A stretch of DNA of 64,000 nucleotides. Origin: Xestospongia bergquistia. Taxonomy: Eukaryota > Porifera > Demospongiae > Haplosclerida > Petrosiidae. Location: positions 3,296,001 to 3,360,000 of the forward strand of contig OZ014413.1 of NCBI GenBank assembly GCA_963965975.1, read 5' to 3'. Below, in pieces: positions 1-12,400 of the stretch. The stretch's first letter is position 1, and each line of letters opens with the position of its first letter. The notes under the pieces are model-generated. The model ran no database searches and was not told the DNA's origin. It saw only the letters and a program-made list of their open reading frames with translations. The position numbers were made by a program, and so were the translations under genes.

Positions 1-530
1 CAATTATGTCAATGATGATGTCAAATCTTGGATAGACTCCAGCAGAAAAAATAATGACATGACCAGGTTGTAGCCAAAAGTAACTCCATCTGTCAAAACA
101 GTTGTGACCTCATTTGTAAAAAAAACATGTTAAAGCATCTCAAAAAACAAGTTTTGTATACACACAGTTGCTATATATGCATAACTATTCTATATATATG
201 CAAAACTCTTTTTCATATGTTTTAACAGTTGTTTGTTTAATGAATAAGGTCACTAATGTTTGATAGAAGTAGTCCCTTTTAGGTCACAAAAATTGTTAGT
301 TTATTGATAATTTTGGAGACTTTAGTCTGGTATATAAATTTGCAGAAATAACTTTATAAACAAGGATATCAAAACACTGATAATATGGAATAGCAAGTCA
401 CCACAAACATAATCTTGGAGACAGTTAGTCTAATATATAAATTCATTAGTGATCCTCAATGAAACCACCTACAACAATTTAATATTGAAGTTGATGTTAC
501 CATGACAACATGACTCTAGTGATGAGATCA
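1..530. other. non-coding flank with a small inverted-repeat element
   Basis: I see no convincing coding sequence here. The only structured piece is a short element at about 103-254, listed separately. The rest is AT-rich DNA leading into the protease promoter. Confidence 0.5.
103..254. mobile_element. small inverted-repeat element (MITE-like)
   Basis: The segment starts TGTGACCTCATTTGTAAAA and ends with an imperfect inverted copy, ...GAATAAGGTCAC. Its inner part (AAAACTCTTTTTCAT...TTTAACAG) matches the two outer halves of the interrupted element at 13443-13566 and 14733-14807. A roughly 150-base non-coding unit with inverted ends and a second copy in the same window suggests a non-autonomous DNA transposon. 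The superfamily is not assigned, and target-site duplications were not resolved in the AT-rich flanks. Confidence 0.5.
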
Positions 531-536
531 TTGGAG

Positions 537-546
537 CATATAAAAG
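537..546 (+). promoter_or_regulatory. TATA box of the protease gene
   Basis: CATATAAAAG lies about 85 bases upstream of the ATG at 631, a suitable distance for a start site near 565-575 and a short leader. The call rests on position and consensus only. Confidence 0.5.
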
Positions 547-630
547 CAGAGCAACTATTGATCACTAGCAGCTGCTGTAACACCAACACTATTAACCTGT
601 CATTCACTTCTTTGCAAGTTTCAAGTTACA

Positions 631-1604
631 ATGATGGTATCAATGATCCTTTTTGTGCTGACCAGCTCTTTCCTCCTTTGGGGTTCCATAGATGCTCGTC
701 CTCAAATTCAAGGGAGAAAGATTCAATTCTCTCCTATAAAGAGCATCATTGGTATGCCTGTCAGATTTAGTGACAAGGCTGCACCTCTTGAGGGCACAGA
801 TGAATTCCTAGAGGGTCTTCGACTTGTTATGGTGACCAAAGATGGATACGAATACACTGGAAGTCTAGAAGATGTGGAAAGTCTTTTCTACACGAAAGAA
901 GATAAGGTGGATGAAAATGAGGAACTACCAACACATCATCCTAATGAATTTCGTAAGGTTCTAGAAGACTCATTAGAGGACCTGGCTGAGAAACGTTCCG
1001 TCATTGGATCAGACTCACGTAAACGACAAGTTCCAAATGCTTTTCCTTATACAGCCATTGGACGAGTTGCTATCGGATGTACTGGAACATTTGTAGCTCC
1101 AAAGACTGTTCTGACTGCAGGTCATTGTGTCCATGGCAGAAGTGGATGGTACTCTAAGTTGAATGTCCATCATGCCAAGGGCTGTGATCCAAATAAAGGG
1201 GCAAGTTCATAGTTGGAGAAATGCTGTTACCATTAATGGGTGGATTAACAATCCTCATCATTGTGAGTAGTCGCTCTCCAGTCACAATGAGTTTTACTTC
1301 AATAACTCCTCCAGCTGCAACAACAACTATTTTCATTTATGGTTACCCAGCAGATCTCCCAAAACGGTGTCTCTATGGTACCAGTTGTCCTCTTGCTCAA
1401 GTTCTTGATAAACGTCTGAAATATACCTGTGATACTTATGGTGGTAACAGTGGCAGTGCTGTCTACTACCGTAAACGTAACAAAGAGTACACAATCATTG
1501 GAGTACATGCTTATGGTGTCTCTCGAGGAAAGAACAGTGGTACTCGTATGACCGGTTCCTACTATGCTATAACAAATTCTGTTATTAATAAATATGGTAG
1601 ATAA
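631..1604 (+). pseudogene. secreted trypsin-like serine protease, frame-broken
   Basis: The product would be a secreted chymotrypsin-fold (S1/V8-like) endopeptidase. The start at 631 opens a signal peptide with a hydrophobic run (MILFVLTSSFLLW). An acidic pro-region follows, ending in a dibasic RKR near residue 132 that would suit furin-type activation. The catalytic His is in TAGHC (about 1112-1127) and the catalytic Ser in GGNSGSA (about 1440-1460). GYPADLP and the Cys pattern fit proteases related to V8/PRSS23. The reading frame changes twice: at a GGGG run near 1196, and again near 1262, where the segment that should carry the catalytic Asp (a YDYA-type motif) is missing. The frame then runs cleanly to the stop at 1602-1604. 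Either the gene is dead, or the assembly has errors and a deletion, or a very short intron (GTGAGT at 1263) hides the gap. Family assignment is firm; activity is doubtful. Confidence 0.75.
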
Positions 1605-1637
1605 TGGCTGACTCATCTCATTCAAGTTCTATCGAAC

Positions 1638-1643
1638 AATAAA
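1638..1643 (+). terminator. polyadenylation signal AATAAA after the protease
   Basis: A canonical AATAAA sits 34 bases after the protease stop codon. It fits a normal 3' end for that transcription unit. Confidence 0.45.
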
Positions 1644-1649
1644 CAAATT

Positions 1650-3530
1650 TTAGTAGAATTCTTGAGCAGTTTTATTGATTTCTAGACCTTAATTTTACTA
1701 ACTTCTCTTTTTAGACTTTTCAGTTTGATAATACAGTTTCATGCCTTTTATAATTTTAGAAGCTCAAGTTATTTTTCTATAAAAAATGTTGAACTTGAAT
1801 ACAATTTACCCACAATTATTAATTATAATCTGTAAAGCATACTATTCTCAAATTGCTATTCTCAAATTGGACGATGTGCATCATACAGTTCTTTTTGTAT
1901 ATAAACATGATATATGTGTACTAAGAGTGATAATGTATGTAGAACTGCATGATATTGCAGTTCCACTGTATACAGTCAGATAACCTTCTTCCTTTCACTT
2001 CAGAAAAAAGTCATGAACTCGATTAGGTCGAACAACAGAGGGGAGAGCAGATGTAGCTATAGCACTTGCATGCTATTTAAATAACTAATTTATTAACAAT
2101 AATCATTGTAGTTATTAATTGTAATATATGAATATAATTATAATTGTAATTATAATTATAATTATGAATATAAAGTATAGCCACCTAAAAAGGACAGATT
2201 TGTGTTAATGTTATAAACAAGAAGGTGAAAAATTTTTTAAAAAAGATGAAATGTAAAGATGGTTACACAAGCATGTAAAACAAGAACAGAGTAGAAATGA
2301 TAGTAAAAACAATACTATATAGTTGCACAAATCAAGAAAATAATCTTTACTTGCCATGATTGGTAAAAGATAAGTATCATAGCAATCCAGATTTTACTTT
2401 GGAGCCATTATATGTATGTAGGGATTTTCATATTGCATTCCTATAGGTACCAAATTAATGAAAAGAGCTAAAGCTCAGAACACTCTCTACAGTAGTAGCT
2501 GAAAAATTACAATGATCTATATTTTTGCTCTGTTACTGATACTTGTTCCAAAAATTATGACAAACAGAGCAACAGATACAGTCCCAGCCATAAGTCAAAA
2601 CTGTTCTTAAAAGCATTATTAAATGAAGTCACCTTTAACAGTAAAAATAGTTAACAAGGTGCACAGGATCTAAGAAATTTCCATAATTATACAAATGTTT
2701 GGATAAAGCATCTTTTCCTGCAAAGAATTAACAATACTAACAACTGGAAACTAAGACAAGCATGAAGAAGCAGATGATAATATGATCTATATCATCATAA
2801 AATATGCACTGATACAATGTGTAAGAATATAAATTAAAATGCCTATAACTTCAGAATGAAAACGTTTTACAAAAATTGACATGTGGATTTGTAAAAAATT
2901 GTATTTTGTGTGCACAATAAATTCCTCAAGCATTTTACCTTCCCATATTACCTATCCATAAGCAGTACTTACTTAACTATAGCCAACAATAAATCATTCT
3001 TAAAAGCATATACAGTTATTCATACAATATTTTACATTATGATTATTACCTTGAGATAGGAGATCTGTGGAAATTGGATTATTACACTATTCACATAATC
3101 ATTATTATATAAGTCATAATACAAATGTATGGCTAAGCAGCTTATATTACCATAAAAAAGTTGATACTATTACCTGTTAAAAGCTATACAGGAATACTGC
3201 ATAAACAACTATAAGTAAAATTAGTGTGTAAATGCCAAATTACTAAACAATCATATATTCTATTCCATACTGAGGTTTGTGGATGAGGTTTAGCACACAC
3301 TTAACTTTGACATTGATCTTAATGAAATGGGTGTAAGACATAATGTGTAAATTACAACCTTTCCTTCAACACTTTTCTGTCTTGTCACACTGCTAGCAAT
3401 ATATAGGTGAAACATGAAATGAAAAAGAAGTTTATCAAAAAAGAGCAAACTAACAGAATCCACTCTTCCTACAAAGAGAGGTTGTTGCTGCTATTAATTA
3501 AAATAGTATACCACATGCTTTTAGATATAG
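1650..3530. other. stretch without a recognised gene
   Basis: AT-rich DNA with a short AT-only tract near 2125-2170. Open frames here are short and show no domain, codon bias or splice context that I would support. Confidence 0.4.
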
Positions 3531-3550
3531 AGGAGTGTTTTTTTTTCCAG

Positions 3551-3640
3551 CTTGCTATTATTAGTGTTACAGAAGCAGTTTCTACAATACAAAGGGGACT
3601 GCAAAACGACAGATCAAAGTTCAAGGGTCTTGCAAGCTAA
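3551..3640 (+). CDS. possible terminal exon of an unidentified gene
   Basis: A long pyrimidine tract ending in TTCCAG at 3550 is followed by 90 bases that read openly to a stop (start LAIISVTEAVSTIQ, end KFKGLAS). The composition is less AT-biased than its surroundings, with mixed polar and charged residues. I could not find upstream exons or recognise a family, so this is only a candidate acceptor plus short coding tail. Confidence 0.22.
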   Translation, partial: LAIISVTEAVSTIQRGLQNDRSKFKGLAS

Positions 3641-4560
3641 ATACCTACCTTATAGAGTTTTCAATGTTAAATTGAATTGTATACTAAGATTGTAAACTAA
3701 GGTGTAATGACTGCAACATATGTATACATTCCTACTACTGTACATGTCAAGACTATACAACAATAGGAAACATTTATAAACACATTCATTTAACAGTATA
3801 GTTTTTAACAACGCAACAGGCAATATTATAAATGTTAAGCGAAAAAAAGAAAATAACATAAAGCAATCAATTATAGGCCTTATTATTAAGGAAATGAAAT
3901 GGAAATTGTTAATGACAGCAAAATGGATAACTGGACATTAGTTAGTAATTTATGAGAACTAGTTCTGGTTTGTGAGACTTACAAATAGCTAAATGATTAC
4001 TACCAGGAAAAAGTCCACTTGAAAAATTCTTGCATGAATTGTAGCTATACACTCGTATCCAAAAAACCTGTAAAAATTCTTAGAATAAAAAAATTGTATG
4101 AAATAAACAAAAAATAGCGTTCATAAGAGAAGTAATAGAAGATCTCTCACTAAAATTGATATTTAGCAAAGTTGGGGTATGATACTTATCATGACATAAC
4201 AAGATTCATTTTTTGAGGATAAGTGTTTTTGTGAAGTACATATGCTCTTATTGTCTTGGGCAAGGTTCTAATAACTATTGATAGTTGTGGATTCTGCTTT
4301 TTGTGTTGTTTGTTGTAATGAGAAATGGAAACAGGTAAGACATACAACTAGGAGATTATTATTGTGGAAGTAAAGTAGTGGGAATGGATTCTCTGCTTAA
4401 TAGTCATAACTCTGTGTCAGAGGACATTGGATATCTTCTCAGATGACTGGGTATATAAAAGGTGTTTGCTTAATAGTGAACTGTTGTCTGAGGATGTACT
4501 TCTGATAAAGATGAGTCATCATATCCTTGTATATGTAGATTATTAGTATTTTAGGGGAGT
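3641..4560. other. stretch without a recognised gene
   Basis: I see no supported coding sequence, RNA gene or structured repeat here. Confidence 0.4.
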
Positions 4561-4562
4561 CT

Positions 4563-5065
4563 TCAGATGCTACCATACGATGGTTTCTTAGCATCTAAAT
4601 GAATGTTAGAACCAGAAGGCAAGGATATAATGATATCATCTGTAGAGTCACAGTCATTACAATTCTCCTGTGTAATTGGAACTAGGGAAGAGTGTATTAC
4701 AGCCTGGAAAGGTACATCTGGAGTAGATGTCAAGTTGAGCTCAGACAAAGATATATTCTTACCAATGGCTCTTAAAAGTAACCTTGAAAAAATAACAACT
4801 CTTACACAATATTTATATCATCTACAGATTTTTGTGACTGTCTTTTCCTATAATGTATTTTCTCATCATCATTTGTATCAATAATTGGTAATTAAAAGGT
4901 CAATTCCTCATCATATAAATATGATGTTGAGTGTACTCATAGATATTAGATATTCAGGTTTACCTCCTATATAATGTACAGGTAACAAACCGATTTAGGT
5001 TCTTTCTTCTGTTTGGTTTTTGCAGGAAGATGAAAATGTTTGATTGTCTGGTTCTTCAAAAGTAG
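4563..5065 (-). pseudogene. coding-like relic of unknown family, minus strand
   Basis: Read on the minus strand, three neighbouring pieces look protein-like rather than random AT-rich sequence. One is a Lys/Glu/Pro-rich piece at about 4981-5060 (PAKTKQKKEPKSV). The second is a charged piece at 4793-4882 (DDEKIHYRKRQSQKS). The third is a Ser/Thr/Asp-rich piece at 4563-4780 (LNLTSTPDVPF). They lie in different frames with stops between them and no clear splice sites. They may be a decayed gene or the exons of a short gene I cannot assemble. No domain is recognised. Confidence 0.25.
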
Positions 5066-8000
5066 TGTCATACATTAAACTAAAAAAGGCTCTCTCTGGC
5101 TGAAATAATGGGAGCATTTCCATAACTTGTGTTGATGATATTCAAACACTGATCTCATGGACATTATTAAGTATAGATAGAGTGAAGGATGTAGTAAATT
5201 TTCACTGAAGATGATAATGGTGACAATCACTAGGAGGGTAGTAGTTATCTGGATAACCATATTTTGTTTGACATGATTGTTGCTATTGTCAAAGTAGTGA
5301 GATAGATCAGATCAATGAGAATGTGTAGAATGTGTGTCAGCTGCAATTACATACATGGCAAGGTACAAGGTAATATATTAAGGTGCAACATTTGTATGTA
5401 TTAATTATAGTTACCTAGCAGAGTTTTAATTAGTTACAGTTATTTTTGTTTTCTCAGCAGACAAATAAGTTTGTTATTTTTGTATATTTTTAAATAATTT
5501 AAATTAGTTTTAACATTTGTCACAATAGCTTTAGTTTGTCAGATTTAGTTAACTAAAATATAACAATATTAATCTAAAAAATCTAAAGGTTCTAGTTATA
5601 GTTAGAGTTAACTGAAATAAATAATGGTGAGATAGGCCTGACATTGATAGTGTTGATTTAACATTGTTAAATGAAGAGTACCTATTTCATCTCTAATTAC
5701 TACTATATTTGGGCATATAACAATACAAGAGATACTGTGACAGTTACATTTATGATGTATTGATTAGGGCTGAGCATTTACTCTAATGGTCCAATGCATC
5801 ATAATTTCTTTCAAATAGGTGCAGTTGGGATTTTGCAAAATTGCGATCCTTGTCACCACATACATGTGCATACCTAAAAAAATTATTTACTTCTATTGTT
5901 CAGCATGATATTTTTCACATGTCAGCTCACATTTGTTGTAACATACCATAATAATAATAATATCAATTGTTGTAACATACCATATAATAATATCAATTAT
6001 CTAAAGGTTAGAGTTAGAGTTAGAGTTAATTGAAATAATGCAAGTTCAACTTGAAGTAGTTCTTCATGCTCATACAACCTATTATTGATTGAAGAAAGTA
6101 ACCTTAGTAATATAGGCAAGTGTTAAAGTTAAACAAACATCATTTGAATTCTGCTGCTGGTACAATGATATAGTAATAACAAAGCACTTGTATGATAATA
6201 ATAAAAGTGCTATATATATTATTCAAATTTAATATATTTAGCCTTAAACTCAAAGCAAGAAAAAGGTCATATTAAAATGTGTATTAAGTATAGGTAACCC
6301 CACCCACCTCACGTCTATTACATATAAACATACTTACTATAATTGAGTAGAGATGAAGTAGTACATGTAATTCTTAATGGCAGGTAGTTTCTGAATATCG
6401 TGATCTCTCCACTGTATCTTTTGAAAGATCTAGTAAATATTTCTGTTATACTTGATGAGTTATATAATACCTTTTTTTATAAGTCTTCTATTTGTTTTTT
6501 TTATGTTCCCTTTCATGTAACTCTGTGTCAGATTCCGCACCACAATCTGACAGATTAACTTCTATTGATTTTGAGTCATGTCCACAGAAGTGTCATCAGG
6601 GGCTGTCCCTAGTCCATACATATAATTGATATCATAATTATCTCAATTATAACTAAATCCTAAACTGGTGACATCACTTACTATGTAATATATTTAATCC
6701 TTATTACTTATATTACTTAATATTTATAAAGCAACTTCAATTGATGATGATAGTTACTGAAGTCAGTAATATAATACGTTTTGGTACACAATCCTAGGTC
6801 TGTAGTAACTTCTATTGTTTATAAACTGCTCTTTCTAATATTGATCTAAATAAATTGCTATATCATACATGATAATTGTGTATGCATAACTGAGGACCCT
6901 CCAAATAATGTGATATGTACTATACATAGGCTAGTTTGTTGTTTAGATATAAAAGTAGTATACTCCATTTTATTGGTAAATTGCATGTATATTGTGTAAA
7001 AAATCTCACTTTTTACTACAGACCTTAATTAAGTCACCTGATACGTTTTGTCAATATCATAAAGTGTATTATTTTTACAACATGTGAGTACTGTGTTGTC
7101 TTCACTAAAATGACATAGTTTTCTGTTATATTACAAATTGAACAATGAAACCATTCCAGGATCTTTTAAGTTACACATATAATGAAATTTGTCTACAACT
7201 GCATTCTTAAGTGAGAGAACTCATAAGCTTCAAGCAATCATGACCAAATTCAAAGCAACGTAATAATAATAATTAATTGCTATTTATATTAGACTGGCAG
7301 ATACCTTATATGGGTTCATTTCTTCAATACAACGTTACAAAGTTACCTCCACAAAAGTGGGGGACAGTGTCTGGTACACATATTCTGGGACCTTTTATTG
7401 CAGACCTAGGGCTTAAAGTATAGTTGATAGTCTATATATACATTATATACACATACACTATAAATGTTACAAAGAGATGTAAGCTGTGTTGTTGACAAAA
7501 TATAACACTGTCTTGTTAACGTACGATTACTCTAAAGGAGAGAATGCTCTATAAATGTCTACATCAAATGCAATAAAATTGTGATACAAAGACTCCTCCA
7601 CCTTACTTACTGGCATGATTATTGACAAATGATATGATTTTATACAAATTTACTAATAATTAAGAACATTCATGCAAGGCAACACCTCCAACACAAACGA
7701 CTGAATTGATTTGAAATTTCTATTCTCATGAAATGTTGACTTGCTATTTAAATCTACAAAATCATTTGTTTTATATTATTTAACTCAACTTGGCCAAATG
7801 TAATATCACTACTGTTGACTTGACATCCACAGCTGATTGATATATAATATATACATATATATATATATGCCAAGTTTGTTTGTTACAGTTTTATTAAAAT
7901 GAAATGAAGCATTACAAAAATGAATGCAAGAAGCAATAAGAAATAGTCATGATCAAAAGTACGTATGAAGTATTGTTGTATATAATGAAGTTATGAAACT

Positions 8001-8949
8001 CAGAAATACTACCTTCTTCTGAAATTAAAGTGATTTAATAATTATACACTTTTCTACCATCATATTGAGAAGTATTGTGTGAAATTGACTATTTCCAATG
8101 ATTATGTCATCCTCATTAGTACTAAAATACAACAAACTCTGCAATGTTTATAAGCCCAGTGTAAAAACTGATTTGATAATATTGCTCTAGTTGATCTTTC
8201 AAACTTGTTATTATAGTTAATTTAATGTATTATTTGTAACCTCCATTATTATATAGAAAATGTGCAAATAGCATCACAATCATTGTACAGATGGAATCCA
8301 AAACCTGAACTATACTAGATTGATCATGAGACCCATTCCAATATGATATTGTTATAAAACAGAGTAAGCTGACAATGAAATTCAAATTTTTATACTTTGG
8401 GACTATTAATCCATCAATAAGCAGTATATGGATGTTTAAGATTTAATGGAGTCAAAAGTGTTGAAGAATACAAAGTCTAAAGTCAATAAGAGACAAGAAT
8501 ATACAACAGAATGTTAAAACAAGCAGTTGTGGCAACAATGGATAAATTTTAGCAACTGTTTCAGTTTTAAATTTTTAGCAACTGCTTTTAATGTAGTCAA
8601 GGCTATAAATAAATACAGTATGATATTAAGACATTAATTAATACTGTCATTTAATGTGGGTACATGGGATAAGAAGACAACAAAGCGACATAGAGAACAA
8701 GAAGGAGACATTATACTTTAGTTGACTTTTTTCTCATGGATCAGTCATATGTATTATTAAAAGGAGATAGGGGGTGTTCATGGATGGTTAGAGAAATATG
8801 AGGACTACCAAAGGAAAGTTTATTAATGGCATTATTTGTGATTTGTATAATATAAGTTTTATTGGGTAATTCTCTTCTGTTACATAAAGGGTCAGAACAT
8901 TGTATATACCTGCTTTAGTCCTACTACTATATATCACCACTAAACCAAA
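5066..8949. other. long gene-free stretch
   Basis: AT-rich intergenic DNA. It holds a short run of GTTAGA units near 6005-6030, a TA microsatellite near 7840-7868, and scattered AT-rich direct repeats. I found no coding sequence or RNA gene that I can support on either strand. Confidence 0.4.
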
Positions 8950-9300
8950 TTATAACAATTATTAATTTGATGTTATTTGGTTTAAGAGTTTTGTCAGTCA
9001 AAACTTTAATACACAGATTGTAGAATACTTTTATTGTATCAAGAATACTGTAAACAACACTAACTTAAGATCAAAATCGCTACTCACTAAGACAACTTTA
9101 CAACTATATGTCTAAACCAAATAGAAAAGTTATTAATCATGTAGTCTGTACATGTTTTTCTAATCATATATGTTGTGTACCATATTATTGACTGTGATCA
9201 CCTTAAAAGCTTGTTTTGTTGTATCTGTTGTGATAAGCAGTCACATAGTGAAAGGTGATTTGTACAATATTTTTAATTGCCCATTCATCTATCACTAGAT
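8950..9300. repeat. direct duplicate, copy 1 (partner 16200-16560)
   Basis: Several blocks match the segment at 16200-16560 in the same order. Examples are GTTTTGTCAGTCAAAA with CAAGAAYACTGTAA, AAGTTATTAATCATGTAGTCTGTA, and CACCTTAAAAGCTTG with the following AGTCACAT. The copies have diverged, but the order of blocks is kept over about 350 bases. It lies immediately downstream of the minus-strand beta-helix gene, so it may be old 3' flanking sequence duplicated with a gene copy now lost. Confidence 0.55.
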
Positions 9301-9476
9301 ATTTGTAAACATTAAATATATGTTATAATAGCTAATGTTAACTTCTTATCAGCAAACAATAACACAGTAAATAGAATATTGTAGCAATTGATTAAATAAT
9401 TGTAAAGACAGCACTTATTATTTTTTCTACACTACTAATACATGTATATGACAATACAACTATGAATGAAATGTTA

Positions 9477-12400
9477 TCAGTAAATTTTGTCGGATTTTGT
9501 AGTGTAGTCATCGCCTTCGAACAGTAGTGATTCTCGGATTGTCACTGATGTTGAGGCAGGTTTATTTTCAACACTGGGAAGTCCTGGACGTGCTGAATGG
9601 AGTTCAGCATCATCAGAATGAGAAGTTGGTGGAGGTATCTTGAAAATTTTCTTGACTTTTGCAATTGGTTTTTGCAAATGAGACTTTAACAGGTGATCCC
9701 AGATATGATAAAGTATAATACAACAAAATACAACAAATGACAAAGATATTAAAATGATACTTAAAACTTGTCGTTTGGATCTTTCAGAGGTTTGTAGGTT
9801 CACATAAACAATTAACAAAAGGTTGAGAACGAAAAATTCTTCCAGACAAAGCAAAGGAAAATGTTGATATACTCCCTCCAAAAGAAGATACATGATGATA
9901 ATAACAATTAAAAATGATGTTAACACATCCAAGCTTACATAAGTCTCAATATCTAGTGACACAACCAGTGCTAAGATAACACGAACTAGTAACAAACATC
10001 CAGTCCAAAAGCGACACTTGTCCTTATATGGACCTCCATATGCATCAAAGAAAGGCTTCATATACATTGACAACGTTTGGCAGCAGCACATGTATTTTGA
10101 TAGAGGTCCTTCAAATAATGGTATAGTGAGAAGGTAGAAGGTGTATGGAACAATTAGTAAAATGAGTACAGCCAGTGAGAACAGGAACAATGGTATATGA
10201 CAACCTCCCACATATTGAATATTAGCATCAATGGTCCATCTCTGGAATGTGTTACCATTACATTGAATATTGGTAAAATTAAGGGCCTGAAAGACAGCAC
10301 GTATTAATTTGGTATAAGAGAGAAGGATCATAGTCGCCAATACCGGAATTGCTTGTCTTCCAACAAGTTGAACCACTTTGCTGGAATATCGTGACAATAT
10401 TATGATAAATATTAGAATAAGCCAAACATAGGCTGGAAAGATAAACTGTAGCCATGTTTTACTGCAAGAATCCATATTATAATAGAAACATGTCGTAATA
10501 CCCAGATCTAGATTGAGCCAGGAAATGAATTGACTAAGAAATGGAATTGAACCACTAGGAAAGAAGATGGGTTCGTAAATTTTGATAACATTAGCATAGA
10601 ATATAAGTCCATTGATAGTACCCACTGACACAGTTAGATTTAAGGCTATAACAAAAGCTACCAGTGCTATACCAGCAACAGCAAATGGAATGATAAGAGC
10701 TATGTGGTTATTAGTACATTGTCCACATTGACTAGAACCTAACATGAGGCTGAGTCCTTTTGTACATTGTCCACAGAGTATGCCAGACCTTTTGTGAAGA
10801 CACTGTGGATCAGGAGAAGTGATTTTAAATTGAATATTTCCATCATTACAATAGTCAAAAGGGCATTTTTGATGGACAATAAGACAGTCTGAGTCATTTT
10901 TGTAACCAATCCACATATCACCATGTCTGCTTATGTGTTGAGTGGTAATATCACAAGTTATTGAAGATAAATTTAATTCAGGACTGCAAACACAAGTGTC
11001 CTTTCCCAGCAAAAACCCAAGTGGACAAGACTCAATTGTAACACCAATGACTTTTGCTAAATGGTCAGATGAAGGTTCAATTGAACTTTCAAGTGTGGCA
11101 TATACTTGTGTAGTGATCAATGAAAGATTAGTCTTAAATGTAACATTGGTACACTTTGCATTCAGTTTAGTTTGTGTAGTTAAGCTATTTGATGATGTCA
11201 ACTTTATCATACCCTCTGTTAAGCCGTCCTTTGAACCAACAGTAGCTAAAGATATATTGATATCAATCCCAGGTATTGCAGTTATATTGATGTTTCTGAT
11301 GGAACAATTTTGTTTATCTGATTGACAGAAACACACTTTTAGTGGATCTGATGACACAACTGATTGACCTGTCTGTTCAGGGTAGTGGAAAAGGTTTTCA
11401 AACTCATCCTCTTTATAACATCTGTTGACATTACCACCATATAGTATGTCACCTGATATGGCAGCTGTATTATTGATAAAATAAAACACAGCACTAGAGT
11501 TATAGTAAGAACGATGAGGGATAACTTCAAAGAAACAATCAGTGCTCTTGTCTACACCAGCTACTTGTGATACAAACATACCTCCACCTGACAAACTGGC
11601 ATAATTATTTAAAAATGATATGTTCAAAGTTTTGTTTATATGTTCATTTAGAAACAATTGGGAAGACTCATACAAAGCAATGCCTCCACCATAAATGCCA
11701 GAATTATTTAAAAATATGCTATGACCATCAAATGTTATTCGGCTATTGAAACACACCAAACCAGTAGTGTTGTGATTACTAACTTCAATTTGGTCAAATA
11801 GAACATTAGCAATGTTGAACAAGACCACAGCAGATTGATATATTTTTCGATATACAGCCAGTTTATCGGTTGCTTTATTGAAATGAAATAAAACATTTTG
11901 AAAATAAAAGCTACTTGCTGTCAAGGTATCATGAAGAGAACGGAGATACAGTCCTGATCCAAGGTATGCAATATTTTTGAGTATTGTGGAGTTACTAAAT
12001 TCAAAACGACTACTTCCTTCATATAAGTCAATGTACATTCCTCCTCCATCATATTGCGCAGAATTTTTGTATACACTGCAGTTATGATACTTAATTCTAC
12101 CAACTCCTTCATATAAGTCAATGTACACTCCTCCTCCATCATACCTAGCATTATTATTGTATATAGTGCAATTATGATACTCAATACTACTTGTCCCATA
12201 TGTATCAATAAACACTCCTCCTCCATATTTCAAAGCAGTATTGTTGTATATAACACAGTTACCAAACTCAAAACTACCACCTCCATGCAATCTAAAGTAC
12301 ACTCCTCCTCCATATTGTAGAGCAATATTGTCGTATATAGTGCAGTCAAGAAACTCAATGTTACCATACCAATATGATCTAATGTACACTCCTCCTCCAT

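Noticed and set aside
1786..1983. 65-codon frame after the protease
   Set aside because: Composition is that of AT-rich non-coding DNA, with no promoter, domain or homologue pattern.
6005..6030. GTTAGA repeats as interstitial telomere sequence
   Set aside because: Only about four imperfect units, and the unit is TTAGAG rather than TTAGGG, the expected metazoan telomere repeat.
10942..11325. Open frame of 127 codons on the plus strand inside the first beta-helix gene
   Set aside because: It is antisense to a well-supported coding region and shows no motif of its own.
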